This document shows, one piece after another, positions 1 to 7,340 of a stretch of 12,166 bases of DNA. The notes beneath the pieces were generated by a model that ran no database searches, had not been told where the DNA came from, and worked only from the letters and a program-made list of their open reading frames with translations. A program made the translations under genes and the position numbers. Position 1 is the first letter of the stretch; the number at the start of each line of letters is the position of its first letter. The stretch is from Opitutaceae bacterium (GTDB lineage Bacteria > Verrucomicrobiota > Verrucomicrobiia > Opitutales > Opitutaceae). The stretch lies in contig JAHFTG010000042.1 of assembly GCA_023269455.1 (NCBI GenBank), forward strand, positions 1 to 12,166. The letters run 5' to 3'.

Positions 1-455
1 AGTTGGGCGGCGCCGCCGATTTCCTCCAGGGTCTCGTCGAGCAAAACCTCCCCGGCATCAAGGCCCGCACCGTCAAGCTCGGCATGGCCCAGCGCGCCGC
101 TGTTCACGCCGGCTCCAAGACCGACGCCGACGAGGCTTTCCTCGCCGGTCAGGCCGCCGTCAAGGCCGCCATCGCCGGTGAGACCGACAAGATGGTCACC
201 CTCCTCCGCGGCGACCAGGACCACTACACTGTCGAGACCGGCCTCGCCCCCCTGAGCGACATCGCCAACGGCGTGAAGAAACTCCCCCGCGAGTGGATCA
301 ACGAAGACGGTGTCAGCATGAACCACCAGTTCCTCCGCTACGCCCAGCCGTTGATTCAGGGCGAAACCGTCGTCCCCTACGACAACGGCCTGCCTGTCTT
401 CGCCAAGCTGGAGAAAGCCCGCATCGACAAACAGCTCCCCGCCTACGAGCTCTGA
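1..455 (+). CDS. PPi-type 6-phosphofructokinase, C-terminal part (5' end outside window)
   Basis: This is the last ~150 residues of a phosphofructokinase of the pyrophosphate-dependent type, a cytoplasmic glycolytic enzyme that interconverts fructose 6-phosphate and fructose 1,6-bisphosphate, reversibly when PPi is the donor. The fragment shows the segment GIKARTVKLGMAQR, then SKTDADEAFLAGQAAV and the downstream GETDKMVTLLR. This matches the family's C-terminal pattern of LG-x-x-QR, a helix carrying SK-x-D and A-x-x-x-G, and a '(G/D)KMVTL' strand. It ends with a PLIQGE...DNGLP tail. The frame is open through base 1, so the TTG at base 3 is not a believable start. The nucleotide-binding half that would separate PPi from ATP specificity lies upstream, so the donor is inferred from overall resemblance. 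The gene ends in its own terminator and looks like the last gene of its transcript. Confidence 0.8.
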   Translation, partial: LGGAADFLQGLVEQNLPGIKARTVKLGMAQRAAVHAGSKTDADEAFLAGQAAVKAAIAGETDKMVTLLRGDQDHYTVETGLAPLSDIANGVKKLPREWINEDGVSMNHQFLRYAQPLIQGETVVPYDNGLPVFAKLEKARIDKQLPAYEL

Positions 456-497
456 TCAGCGACCCAGATCCCGTAGCAAAGATTCATCAACATCTTC

Positions 498-531
498 AAA
501 AGCCGGTCGCCATTCGCGACCGGCTTTTTTT
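498..531 (+). terminator. Rho-independent terminator after the phosphofructokinase gene
   Basis: A perfect 10-bp GC-rich stem is formed by AGCCGGTCGC at 501-510 and GCGACCGGCT at 516-525, with the five-base loop CATTC. The stem is preceded by an A run and followed by T's through 531, giving further A-T pairing at the base. It lies 43 bp after the phosphofructokinase stop and 30 bp before the next start, so it should isolate that transcript. The flanking A and T runs could let it work weakly in both directions. Confidence 0.93.
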
Positions 532-560
532 GCGCCTGTATTCTCCGTCTCGTCCGCGCC

Positions 561-1460
561 ATGTCTTCTCTTTCGCCCCCATCTCTCACCACACGCAGCA
601 CTTTTGCCGCCCTCGGCGCGTATCTTTGCTGGGGACTGTTCCCGCTGTTCTGGAAGCATCTCGCCGGCATCAATGCCCTTGAACTGATCGCACACCGCCA
701 CGTCTGGTCACTCGTCACCGTGGCCGTTCTCCTCGCCTGGCTCGGCGGTTGGCGCGACGTCGCCGCGGCCTTCCGCCAACCCGCGCTGATCGGCCGCACC
801 TTCGCGGCCAGCGTGCTCATCACCGGCAACTGGCTCGTCTTCGTGTGGGGCGTCAACGCCGGTCACGTCATCGAGTGTTCGCTGGGGTATTTCCTGTCCC
901 CCCTCGCCAACGTCCTCCTCGGCCGCTTCGTGCTCGGCGAACACCTCTCCACCCGCCAGGCGTGGGCGCTCGCGCTCGCCGCCGCCGGCGTGGCCGTGCT
1001 CGTCGTCAAAGTCGGCCACATCCCGTGGATCGCCCTCGGCATCATCTCCACGTGGGGATTCTACAGCCTCCTCAAGAAAAAGACCCCGCTCGCCGCCCTC
1101 CCCGGCTTCGCATTGGAAACCATCCTCCTCGCGCCCGTCGCCCTCGGATTTCTGGCGTGGCTGGCCTTCACCGGACGCGGCGCGCTGGGCCACGCCGACA
1201 CCACGACCACCGTGCTCGTCTTGTCCAGCGGTGTAGTGACCGCTTTGCCACTGCTCATGTTTGCCGAAGCCGCCCGCCACCTGCGCCTCACCACCCTGGG
1301 TCTTCTGCAATATCTTGTGCCCACCTGCCAGTTCCTGCTCGGCTGGCTGGTCTATCACGAAACGTTCACGGCGGACCGTGCCTTCTCCTTCGCGCTTATC
1401 TGGACCGGTCTCGCGCTCTACGGTTTCGATCTGCTGCGCCGCGCACGACCCGTCACGTAG
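561..1460 (+). CDS. rarD: RarD-like EamA-family transporter
   Basis: This is a 299-residue integral membrane protein of the drug/metabolite transporter superfamily, RarD subgroup, expected to have ten transmembrane helices in the inner membrane. Diagnostic stretches are the N-terminal CWGLFPLFWKHL followed by ELIAHRHVWS, then NWLVFVWGVN and SLGYFLSPLANVLLG, and near the end GLLQYLVPTCQFLLGWLVYH. All sit in the order and spacing of RarD proteins, and the length is typical. RarD was named for a link to chloramphenicol sensitivity, but the physiological substrate is not established, so no substrate is assigned. The ATG at 561 places the first helix about 15 residues in, as expected. No Shine-Dalgarno sequence is visible; the leader before the ATG is pyrimidine-rich. 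The terminator upstream suggests that transcription starts afresh near here. Confidence 0.9.
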   Translation: MSSLSPPSLTTRSTFAALGAYLCWGLFPLFWKHLAGINALELIAHRHVWSLVTVAVLLAWLGGWRDVAAAFRQPALIGRTFAASVLITGNWLVFVWGVNAGHVIECSLGYFLSPLANVLLGRFVLGEHLSTRQAWALALAAAGVAVLVVKVGHIPWIALGIISTWGFYSLLKKKTPLAALPGFALETILLAPVALGFLAWLAFTGRGALGHADTTTTVLVLSSGVVTALPLLMFAEAARHLRLTTLGLLQYLVPTCQFLLGWLVYHETFTADRAFSFALIWTGLALYGFDLLRRARPVT

Positions 1461-1551
1461 CGGCAGCGCGCACCGAGATGCGCCTTTACGCGAAACGCAA
1501 ATCCCCCACGTTCGTCATACACTCAAGGATGCCTCTCTCGTTTTTCCCTTC

Positions 1552-2694
1552 ATGCGCTGGCTGATCCTGACCTCGTCCACCGGCACCGGCCACAACATGC
1601 GCGCCGATTCCTTGCGCCAGTGGACCGAGCGCGTTTACGGCGACACCGTCGAGGTTCGCATTCACGCCGTCTTGGAAAACACCCACGCGCTCTACCGCTT
1701 CGGGGTCGGCCTCTACAATTTCATCCAGCGCCACGCGCCGATTCTCCACCACGTTTATTTCAACTATCTGGAACTCGCCGCCATGCACCGCCATGCGCGC
1801 AAAATCCTCGGCCGCGACACCTACACCGCGCTCATCAAAGAGTGGCGCCCCGACCGCATCATCAGCGTCCACGCCCACACCAACCACGGTTTCTTCGACC
1901 TCGCCCGCCTCGCCATCCCCGACCACCCCGTCCGCTGCATCACCTACTGCGGCGAACTCGCCGGCGGCTACGGCCTCAGCCGCCACTGGACCAACCCGCG
2001 CGCCGACGGCTTCATCGGCGCGACCCCGGAAATCTGTGCCGCCGCCCGCGCCGTCGGCACGCCCGATGACCGCGTGCTCTTCGGCAGCTTTCTGCTCCGT
2101 CCGTCCTTCTACGCCAGCGACGCCGAACTCGAAGCCGCCGCCGCCGCCACGGCTCGCAAACTCGAACTCGACCGCACTGTTTTCACGCTCCTCCTCAGCA
2201 CCGGTATCGCAGGTGCCAACAACCACCTCGCGATCCTCCGCGAGCTCGCCGCCACGGGGAAAAAACTCCAGGTCATCGTCCTCTGCGCGCACAACACTTC
2301 CATCCGCGATCAAGTTGACGGCTTCGCCACCGCGCACCCCACCCTAATCATTCGCACCCTCGGCCACACCGAGCGTATGCCCGCCCTCACCCGACTCGCC
2401 TCCGCCCTCGTCGCCCGCCCCGGCACCGGCGCGACCAGCGAAGCCATCCTCCTCGGCACGCCCCTCATCCACAACGGCATTGGCGGCGTCATGCCCCAGG
2501 AATTGATCACCGTGCAATACTGCCGCCTCCACACCTGCGCCCTCTTCGCCGCCTCGCCCCGCGAAGTCGCCCGCCAGGTCGTGCGCCTCATGGAGGAGCC
2601 CGCCCTCGCCGACACCCTGCGCGCCAATCTCCGCACCGCCCGCCCGCCCGGCCATCCCGAGCACATCGTCCGCTGGATCCACGACCGCCCATGA
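1552..2694 (+). CDS. MGDG-synthase/MurG-like glycosyltransferase (GT28 type)
   Basis: This 380-residue GT-B-fold glycosyltransferase resembles MGDG synthases, processive diacylglycerol glucosyltransferases and MurG. Such enzymes transfer sugar from a UDP-sugar to a lipid acceptor on the inner face of the cytoplasmic membrane. The N-terminus carries the beta-strand plus glycine loop LILTSSTGTGHN (about 4-15), where these enzymes have G-x-G-H. The C-terminal donor-binding signature is ARPGTGATSEAILLGTPLI starting near residue 289, followed by a Q-E at 'MPQELITVQY'. No signal peptide or membrane helix is seen. The open frame runs far upstream over the transporter gene, but the ATG at 1552 starts exactly at the conserved first strand, so I choose it. 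The 91-bp gap upstream holds no convincing terminator. The stop overlaps the next gene's ATG (ATGA), implying translational coupling. Acceptor and sugar are unknown. Confidence 0.8.
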   Translation: MRWLILTSSTGTGHNMRADSLRQWTERVYGDTVEVRIHAVLENTHALYRFGVGLYNFIQRHAPILHHVYFNYLELAAMHRHARKILGRDTYTALIKEWRPDRIISVHAHTNHGFFDLARLAIPDHPVRCITYCGELAGGYGLSRHWTNPRADGFIGATPEICAAARAVGTPDDRVLFGSFLLRPSFYASDAELEAAAAATARKLELDRTVFTLLLSTGIAGANNHLAILRELAATGKKLQVIVLCAHNTSIRDQVDGFATAHPTLIIRTLGHTERMPALTRLASALVARPGTGATSEAILLGTPLIHNGIGGVMPQELITVQYCRLHTCALFAASPREVARQVVRLMEEPALADTLRANLRTARPPGHPEHIVRWIHDRP

Positions 2695-3431
2695 CGGAAG
2701 CCTCCCTCAAAGCCGTCCTCTACCTCGAAGCCGTCCTGCCCGCCCTCGCTCACCTCGCGCCGCACGACGAAACCCTGCGCCACGCCGCAGCCGGTCCTCG
2801 AGCCTTCGCGGTCTCGCTGACGGTGCGCGGCGGCTCCGTCCGCCGACTGGCCTTTTCCTCCGACGGCACCATCACGACCAACGACACTCCACAACCCGGC
2901 GACCTGCGCCTATGGTTTCCTTCCGCCAGCCAGTTTCTCCGCACGATGGACAACCTCCCCGCGCTCGCCCTGCCCATCGGCGGCTGGAATTCGCTCAGTC
3001 AGGTCCGCCGCTTCTCCGCCGCCGGCGCGCGCCTGGAAACGCTCCTCAACACCCGCGCCGATTCCCACCTGCGCCTCCACGCCTGGGGCAACCTCCTCGT
3101 CGGCGTGGCCGCCGCCTGCGCCTGGCTGCGCCATCATCCCGCCCAACGCGTCGGCCTCGGCGGCACCGGCGTGCTCACGTGCCCCGACTTCCCCGCGCCG
3201 ATCTGGTTCGACGCCCACGCACTCACCTGGGGCCTCGGCGAACCCGCCGCCCCCGTCACCGTCCGCATCGCCTTCGCGCGCCTCTCCGTCGTCCTCGCCG
3301 AACTCGATAACCAACTTGACGCCCCCGCCGCCCTCGGCCTCGGCGACCTCGTCATCACCGGCCTGCAACCACTCGCCGAAAAACTCGGCCTCGTCATGCA
3401 GAAGGCCGGCAAACTCCTCAAACCCGCCTGA
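2691..3431 (+). CDS. Uncharacterised protein, possible SCP2-like lipid-binding fold
   Basis: I do not firmly recognise this 246-residue protein. It has no signal peptide and no clear transmembrane helix. Residues ~37-120 have the rhythm of a sterol-carrier-protein-2 domain: strands AFAVSLTV and VRRLAFSSDG, then GDLRLWFPSASQFLRTMD, where SCP2 domains have a strand leading into a helix, then a G-rich turn and an amphipathic helix. The C-terminus (218-243, GDLVITGLQPLAEKLGLVMQ) resembles the end of a second such unit, as if the fold were duplicated. The start codon overlaps the glycosyltransferase stop by 4 bp, so the two are probably made together. A role in holding or presenting a lipid acceptor would fit, but that is inference. 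SCP2 membership is only a resemblance by eye. Confidence 0.55.
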   Translation: MTEASLKAVLYLEAVLPALAHLAPHDETLRHAAAGPRAFAVSLTVRGGSVRRLAFSSDGTITTNDTPQPGDLRLWFPSASQFLRTMDNLPALALPIGGWNSLSQVRRFSAAGARLETLLNTRADSHLRLHAWGNLLVGVAAACAWLRHHPAQRVGLGGTGVLTCPDFPAPIWFDAHALTWGLGEPAAPVTVRIAFARLSVVLAELDNQLDAPAALGLGDLVITGLQPLAEKLGLVMQKAGKLLKPA

Positions 3432-3456
3432 CGCTTTCTCCCCCTTCATCCCGACT

Positions 3457-4131
3457 ATGAAAATCCGCCTGTTTGTTCTTCTGCTGTGCACGCACATCCT
3501 TGCCCTTGCATCCCCCGATTTCACGCGCTTCGCCTTCACCTTGGAGGTCAAAGAGGGCAATGAAATCTCCCACAACGGCACGGGCTGCTTCGTCAAATCC
3601 GGCGGCTCTGTCTACTATGTGACCGCCCACCACATATTCAGCGACATGACCGATGCTCAACGCGCCGCCATGGTGAAAAGCCTCACGATAGTCAGTGAAA
3701 GCAATCGCCATCTGCGCTTTGCCCCAGAGCAATTCGTGCCCGTGGCGCAGGCCCAGGATCTGACCAAGACAGACATGATGGTTTTCAAAATGAAACCCAA
3801 CCCGTCCTTGTCCGCCTACACGGTTGTCCTCGCCCCCTCGGCCCCTCTCAAAGACGAGACTGTTTACCTCGCCTCCCGCCTTCCCGGACATCCAGCCGCC
3901 ACTTATGCCTTGAAAATCCTCGACCTGGACAACGAACGCGTGAGCTACGAAAAAATTGCTGGCATAGAAAAATACACCGGCGCCAGCGGAGGTCCGATTC
4001 TAAACGAAAAAGGCCAGCTCGTCGGCACCTACCTTGGGCGTGTTTTCACCGATTCCAAAAGAACCGATATTCGCTGTCTCTTCGGCACACCCCATCCATC
4101 GCTCACCAATATCCTGCCAACGCCAAAATAA
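3457..4131 (+). CDS. Secreted trypsin-fold serine peptidase
   Basis: This 224-residue protein starts with a signal peptide (K2, R4, then the hydrophobic stretch LFVLLLCTHILALA) with a likely cut near residue 18, so it should act in the periplasm or outside. The mature part is a compact chymotrypsin-like domain. The three catalytic positions appear in order: His59 in VTAHHIF, Asp106 in KTDMMVFKM, and Ser177 in TGASGGPIL, the last close to the classical G-x-SGGP loop. No PDZ domain follows, unlike DegP/HtrA. The ATG at 3457 is chosen because it begins the signal peptide; the open frame extends back over the previous gene. Base composition is lower in G+C than its neighbours (hand counts of three 60-base lines gave about 53-62%, against 73% in one glycosyltransferase line). 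It may be a later arrival. The substrate is unknown. Confidence 0.78.
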   Translation: MKIRLFVLLLCTHILALASPDFTRFAFTLEVKEGNEISHNGTGCFVKSGGSVYYVTAHHIFSDMTDAQRAAMVKSLTIVSESNRHLRFAPEQFVPVAQAQDLTKTDMMVFKMKPNPSLSAYTVVLAPSAPLKDETVYLASRLPGHPAATYALKILDLDNERVSYEKIAGIEKYTGASGGPILNEKGQLVGTYLGRVFTDSKRTDIRCLFGTPHPSLTNILPTPK

Positions 4132-4175
4132 GCCCGCCCCATCGGGCCCCTTCACAGGCTAACACCACGTTTCGG

Positions 4176-5390
4176 TTGAACTTCGACCAGTCCCACGCCC
4201 TCTTCCGCCGCGCCACCGCCGTCATCCCCGGCGGTATCTACGGTCACACCACGCCCGCCGCGACCATTCCGGGCGCCGTGCCCTACTTCGCGTCCGAAGG
4301 CTTCGGGTGCCGTTACCGAGACATCGATGGCCACGCGTTCATCGACTTCATGGGCGGCTACGGCCCCATGATCCTCGGCTACCACCATCCCGAGGTCGAA
4401 GCCGCCGCCGAAGCCGCCCGCCGCCTCGGCGCCGCCTTTAACCAACCCACTCCCCTCCTCGTCGAACTCGCCGAAAAGCTCGTCGCCCGCATCGACTTCG
4501 CCGACTGGGCCGTCTTCGGCAAAAACGGCGGCGACCTCACCACGTGGGCCGTGCAAGTCGCCCGCGAAGTCACCGCCCGCCCAAAAATCCTCAAGATCAC
4601 CGGAGCCTACCACGGAGCCGACGCTTGGTGCACGCCCGGCCACGGCGGCCTCCTCCCCGAAGACCGCGCACACATCCACGACTTCCCCTTTAACAACGTT
4701 ACCGCACTCGAAGCCCTCTTCGCCCAACATCGCGGACAAGTCGCCGGCCTCATCCTCACCCCCTTCCACCACCCCGCTTACGCCGACTCGCAGTTGCCCA
4801 CGCCCGAATTTACCGCCGCCTGCAACCGCCTCTGCCGCGAACACGGCGCGCTGCTCATCCTCGACGACGTGCGCTGCGGCTTCCGCCTCTCGACCGACGG
4901 CTCGCATACGGTTTACGGCTACAAGCCCGACCTCGCCATCTACTGCAAAGCCCTCGCCAACGGACACCCCATCTCCGCCTGCGTCGGCCGCGCCGCGCAC
5001 AAAGCCGCCGCCAGCCGCGTCTTCCTCACCGGCAGCTACTGGAACGACCCCGCGCCCATGGCCGCCGCGCTCGCCTGCCTCGACATCATCGCCCGTGACG
5101 ACATCCCGCAAAAACTCGCCCGCACCGGCCAGCGCTTCATCGACGGCTTCCTCGCCCTCGGCATAAAGCACGGCATTCCGCTCGTCGCCAGCGGCCCGCC
5201 AGCGATGCCCTACGTGCGCGTGGCCGACGACCCGTCGCTGCTCCGCACCCAAAACCTCTGCGCCGCCGCCATCGCCCACGGGGTATTCCTCCATCCGCAC
5301 CACAACTGGTTCATCAGCGCCGCCATGACCGATGCCGACATCGACGAGGCTTTGCTCAAGCTCGACACCGCGCTCGCGACCCTCAGATAA
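4176..5390 (+). CDS. Class III aminotransferase, glutamate-1-semialdehyde-aminomutase-like
   Basis: This 404-residue PLP enzyme belongs to fold-type I class III aminotransferases and is closest in layout to glutamate-1-semialdehyde 2,1-aminomutase (HemL), which is slightly longer. Visible landmarks are the N-terminal LFRRATAVIPGG, AYHG at 144-147, the cofactor-binding Asp230 in LILDDVRCGFR, the Schiff-base Lys258 in YCKALANGHPIS, and the phosphate-side turn GSYWNDP near 286. Where true HemL has NSGTEA, this protein has KNGGD (116-120), so I do not call it hemL; it may act on another amino-sugar or amino-acid substrate. The start is TTG at 4176: no ATG or GTG lies upstream in frame before the previous gene, and the first in-frame ATG is at residue 59, inside the conserved domain. 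No Shine-Dalgarno sequence is seen. Its stop overlaps the convergent ABC gene by 8 bp. Confidence 0.8.
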   Translation: MNFDQSHALFRRATAVIPGGIYGHTTPAATIPGAVPYFASEGFGCRYRDIDGHAFIDFMGGYGPMILGYHHPEVEAAAEAARRLGAAFNQPTPLLVELAEKLVARIDFADWAVFGKNGGDLTTWAVQVAREVTARPKILKITGAYHGADAWCTPGHGGLLPEDRAHIHDFPFNNVTALEALFAQHRGQVAGLILTPFHHPAYADSQLPTPEFTAACNRLCREHGALLILDDVRCGFRLSTDGSHTVYGYKPDLAIYCKALANGHPISACVGRAAHKAAASRVFLTGSYWNDPAPMAAALACLDIIARDDIPQKLARTGQRFIDGFLALGIKHGIPLVASGPPAMPYVRVADDPSLLRTQNLCAAAIAHGVFLHPHHNWFISAAMTDADIDEALLKLDTALATLR

Positions 5391-6075
5391 AAACCCCGTC
5401 GCGCATCTCCAGCACACGGTCGCTTCGCTTGGCGATGTCGGGGTTGTGCGTCACCAGCACGACCGCCTGCCCGTTCTCGCGCGCGAGACGGGCGAGCAGA
5501 CCAAAAACCAACTCGGAATTACGCTGGTCGAGATTGCCCGTGGGTTCATCCGCCAGGATGACCGACGGCTCGTTCGCCAGCGCACGAGCCACCGCAACGC
5601 GCTGTTGCTCGCCGCCGGAAAGCTCGTTGCCCAGCCGGTGGGTTTTCTCGCCCAGCCCGACTTCGCCAAGCAGGTGACGCGCACGCGCCGCCATCGCCGC
5701 TTCATCGAGTCGCCCGAGCTTCCGCATCGGCATCATCACGTTCTCCAACGCCGAGAATTCCAGCAGCAGAAAATGAAACTGGAAAACAAACCCCAGGTGC
5801 AGCCCGCGCGCCGCCGTCCGCAACTCGTCGCTTGAATTTGAAATCAACTCCCCGTCGATCCAGATGCGCCCGTCGTCCGGACGATCCAGCAGCCCGAGCT
5901 GGTAGAGCAACGTGGACTTCCCGCAACCCGAAGGCCCCACGATCGCGTGGACGCGCCCCCGCTCCGCCTCAAACGAAACCCCGCGCAACACATGCACGCG
6001 CCCCGCATCGCGGCCAAGCGAACGATGCAGGTTCTCGCAGCGGATCACGATCTCGCCGTTTTTCAGCGTGCTCAT
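5383..6075 (-). CDS. ABC transporter ATP-binding protein, LolD/MacB type
   Basis: This 230-residue nucleotide-binding subunit has every ABC motif intact: Walker A GPSGCGKST (47-55), Q-loop Gln99 in FVFQF, signature LSGGEQQRVA (152-161), Walker B VILADEPTGNLD with Asp176 and Glu177, and the switch His210 in LVTHN. The stretch after the Q-loop, with EFSALENVMMP, is characteristic of the LolD/MacB/FtsE group, which powers permeases that act mechanically on periplasmic partners. It should sit on the cytoplasmic face of the inner membrane, paired with the permease upstream. Its ATG overlaps the permease stop (ATGA), so the two are translationally coupled. It is the last gene of the four-gene minus-strand operon. 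No terminator is visible after it, because the convergent aminotransferase gene overlaps its end. The partner genes argue for efflux or envelope export rather than lipoprotein release. Confidence 0.93.
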   Translation of the reverse strand: MSTLKNGEIVIRCENLHRSLGRDAGRVHVLRGVSFEAERGRVHAIVGPSGCGKSTLLYQLGLLDRPDDGRIWIDGELISNSSDELRTAARGLHLGFVFQFHFLLLEFSALENVMMPMRKLGRLDEAAMAARARHLLGEVGLGEKTHRLGNELSGGEQQRVAVARALANEPSVILADEPTGNLDQRNSELVFGLLARLARENGQAVVLVTHNPDIAKRSDRVLEMRDGVFI

Positions 6076-7322
6076 TGCGAAGTCCCCCGGATGACGTCCC
6101 CTGGCTCCAGCCGCGCCGCCCGCCGCGCCGGAATCAAGCTCGCCGCCATCACCACCACCGAGGAAATCACCACCGCCCACACATAGTGCCAGACCGACCA
6201 CGCGACCACGAACGAGTCCGTGGAAAAAATGCCTCGGATGCGTATCGGCAATTTCGACACGCCGTAAGTCGCCGCCGCCCCAAAAAGGCAGCCCGCCACC
6301 GCGCCCGCCGCGAGCACGATCACGCCCTGCCAGATAAAAATGCGCGCGATGTCGTTCCGCGTGTAACCCATCGAACGCAGGATCGCGATGTCCTTGGTCT
6401 TCTCCATCACGACCATCGCCAGCGTGTTGAACATCGCCAGGCCCGAGATCAGGATAATCGTCGAAACCGTGATCGCCGACGAAAACCGCAGCGCCCGGAA
6501 TACATCGAGCCACGTCTTCTCGCGCCGCTGCCAGGGTGCGACCGCATGCCCGATCACTTCCTGGATGCGCGCCGCGTCTTCGGGCGCGCGACTGGCGTCA
6601 AAAAGATTCACCTGGATAAACGACGCGCCGGTGGGTTTTTGCAGGAGCGAGCGCGCCTCCGACATGTGGATGTAAACGCGCACCCGGTCGATGTCGCCCA
6701 CTCCGGTCTCGTAGATCGCGCTCACGCGGTAACGGCGCACCGCCCCATTCCACTCCAGCGTGAACGAGTCACCCGGCTGGAGATTGTGTCGCGAAGCGAG
6801 CATGCTCCCGACCAAAGCGCCCGTCGGCGCGAGCCGGAAGTCCGCCAGGCTTCCCCTCACGATCTGCGAGGCCAGGTCGGACACCGCAAGATGATCGTCG
6901 ATGTTCACCCCCTGCACCCGCACGGCGGCACCGCTGACATTGGTCGCCAGGTTCACGGAATTTTCGAGAACCACGGACACGCCAGACACGTTTTTGAAAT
7001 GGCGCACCGCCTCGCTGATGCGCTGCGGATCCTCGATCCCGGGGATGACCTTGCGATTGCCATCGCTCGCGATGAGGAAGTCCGATCGCCCGGCGGCGCC
7101 GTCCGCCTCCATCGGAAACAGGGTCGCCTGCAACCGGTCCTCAATGCGCAGCGCACCATTGGTGCCCAGGATTGTCTTGATGAAAAATCCCTCGAACCCG
7201 CTCGTCTGCGCCTGCGTGACGATGAAAAATCCCACGCCAAACATGATCCCGAAAAGACTCATGTACATCGCCCGTCGGCGCGCCGTAAGAAACCGCAGGG
7301 CGATGCGCAGGTTCGGCGACAT
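6072..7322 (-). CDS. ABC permease, FtsX/LolC/MacB type
   Basis: This 416-residue inner-membrane permease has the four-helix plan of the FtsX/MacB/LolCE superfamily. One N-terminal helix lies around 22-37, followed by a long periplasmic domain of about 230 residues (MacB_PCD-like), then three helices near 281-305, 326-350 and 374-398. The hallmark sequence is at 297-319, containing FNTLAMVVMEKTKDIAILRSMG, which matches the LolC/LolE coupling region that contacts the ATPase. The C-terminal PARRAARLEPGDVIR is also typical of the family. MacB normally carries its ATPase in the same chain; here it is a separate gene starting in the 4-bp overlap. The gap from the fusion-protein stop is 18 bp and contains a T-rich run just before the ATG. 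With the fusion protein and TolC it should form a tripartite exporter. The substrate cannot be read from the sequence. Confidence 0.9.
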   Translation of the reverse strand: MSPNLRIALRFLTARRRAMYMSLFGIMFGVGFFIVTQAQTSGFEGFFIKTILGTNGALRIEDRLQATLFPMEADGAAGRSDFLIASDGNRKVIPGIEDPQRISEAVRHFKNVSGVSVVLENSVNLATNVSGAAVRVQGVNIDDHLAVSDLASQIVRGSLADFRLAPTGALVGSMLASRHNLQPGDSFTLEWNGAVRRYRVSAIYETGVGDIDRVRVYIHMSEARSLLQKPTGASFIQVNLFDASRAPEDAARIQEVIGHAVAPWQRREKTWLDVFRALRFSSAITVSTIILISGLAMFNTLAMVVMEKTKDIAILRSMGYTRNDIARIFIWQGVIVLAAGAVAGCLFGAAATYGVSKLPIRIRGIFSTDSFVVAWSVWHYVWAVVISSVVVMAASLIPARRAARLEPGDVIRGTSQ

Positions 7323-7340
7323 TTAAAAAAATTTCGCGCG

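Noticed and set aside
1468..1483. Small hairpin GCGCA-N6-TGCGC after the RarD-like gene
   Set aside because: It has a short stem and no T tract. Such repeats are common by chance in GC-rich DNA.
1261..1551. Upstream extension of the glycosyltransferase frame into the transporter gene
   Set aside because: The added residues overlap RarD codons in another frame and do not resemble any part of the family. The conserved fold begins at the ATG at 1552.
2134..2151. GCC triplet run in the glycosyltransferase gene
   Set aside because: It codes an alanine-rich helix and reflects codon bias. It is too short to treat as a repeat element.
4132..4147. Small hairpin GCCCG-N6-CGGGC after the peptidase gene
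   Set aside because: The stem is only five base pairs and no T run follows on the + strand. It is too weak to call a terminator.
4152..5417. Long minus-strand open frame opposite the aminotransferase
   Set aside because: The translation is Gly-, Glu- and Val-rich low-complexity sequence typical of an antisense shadow. The sense strand carries an intact PLP enzyme.
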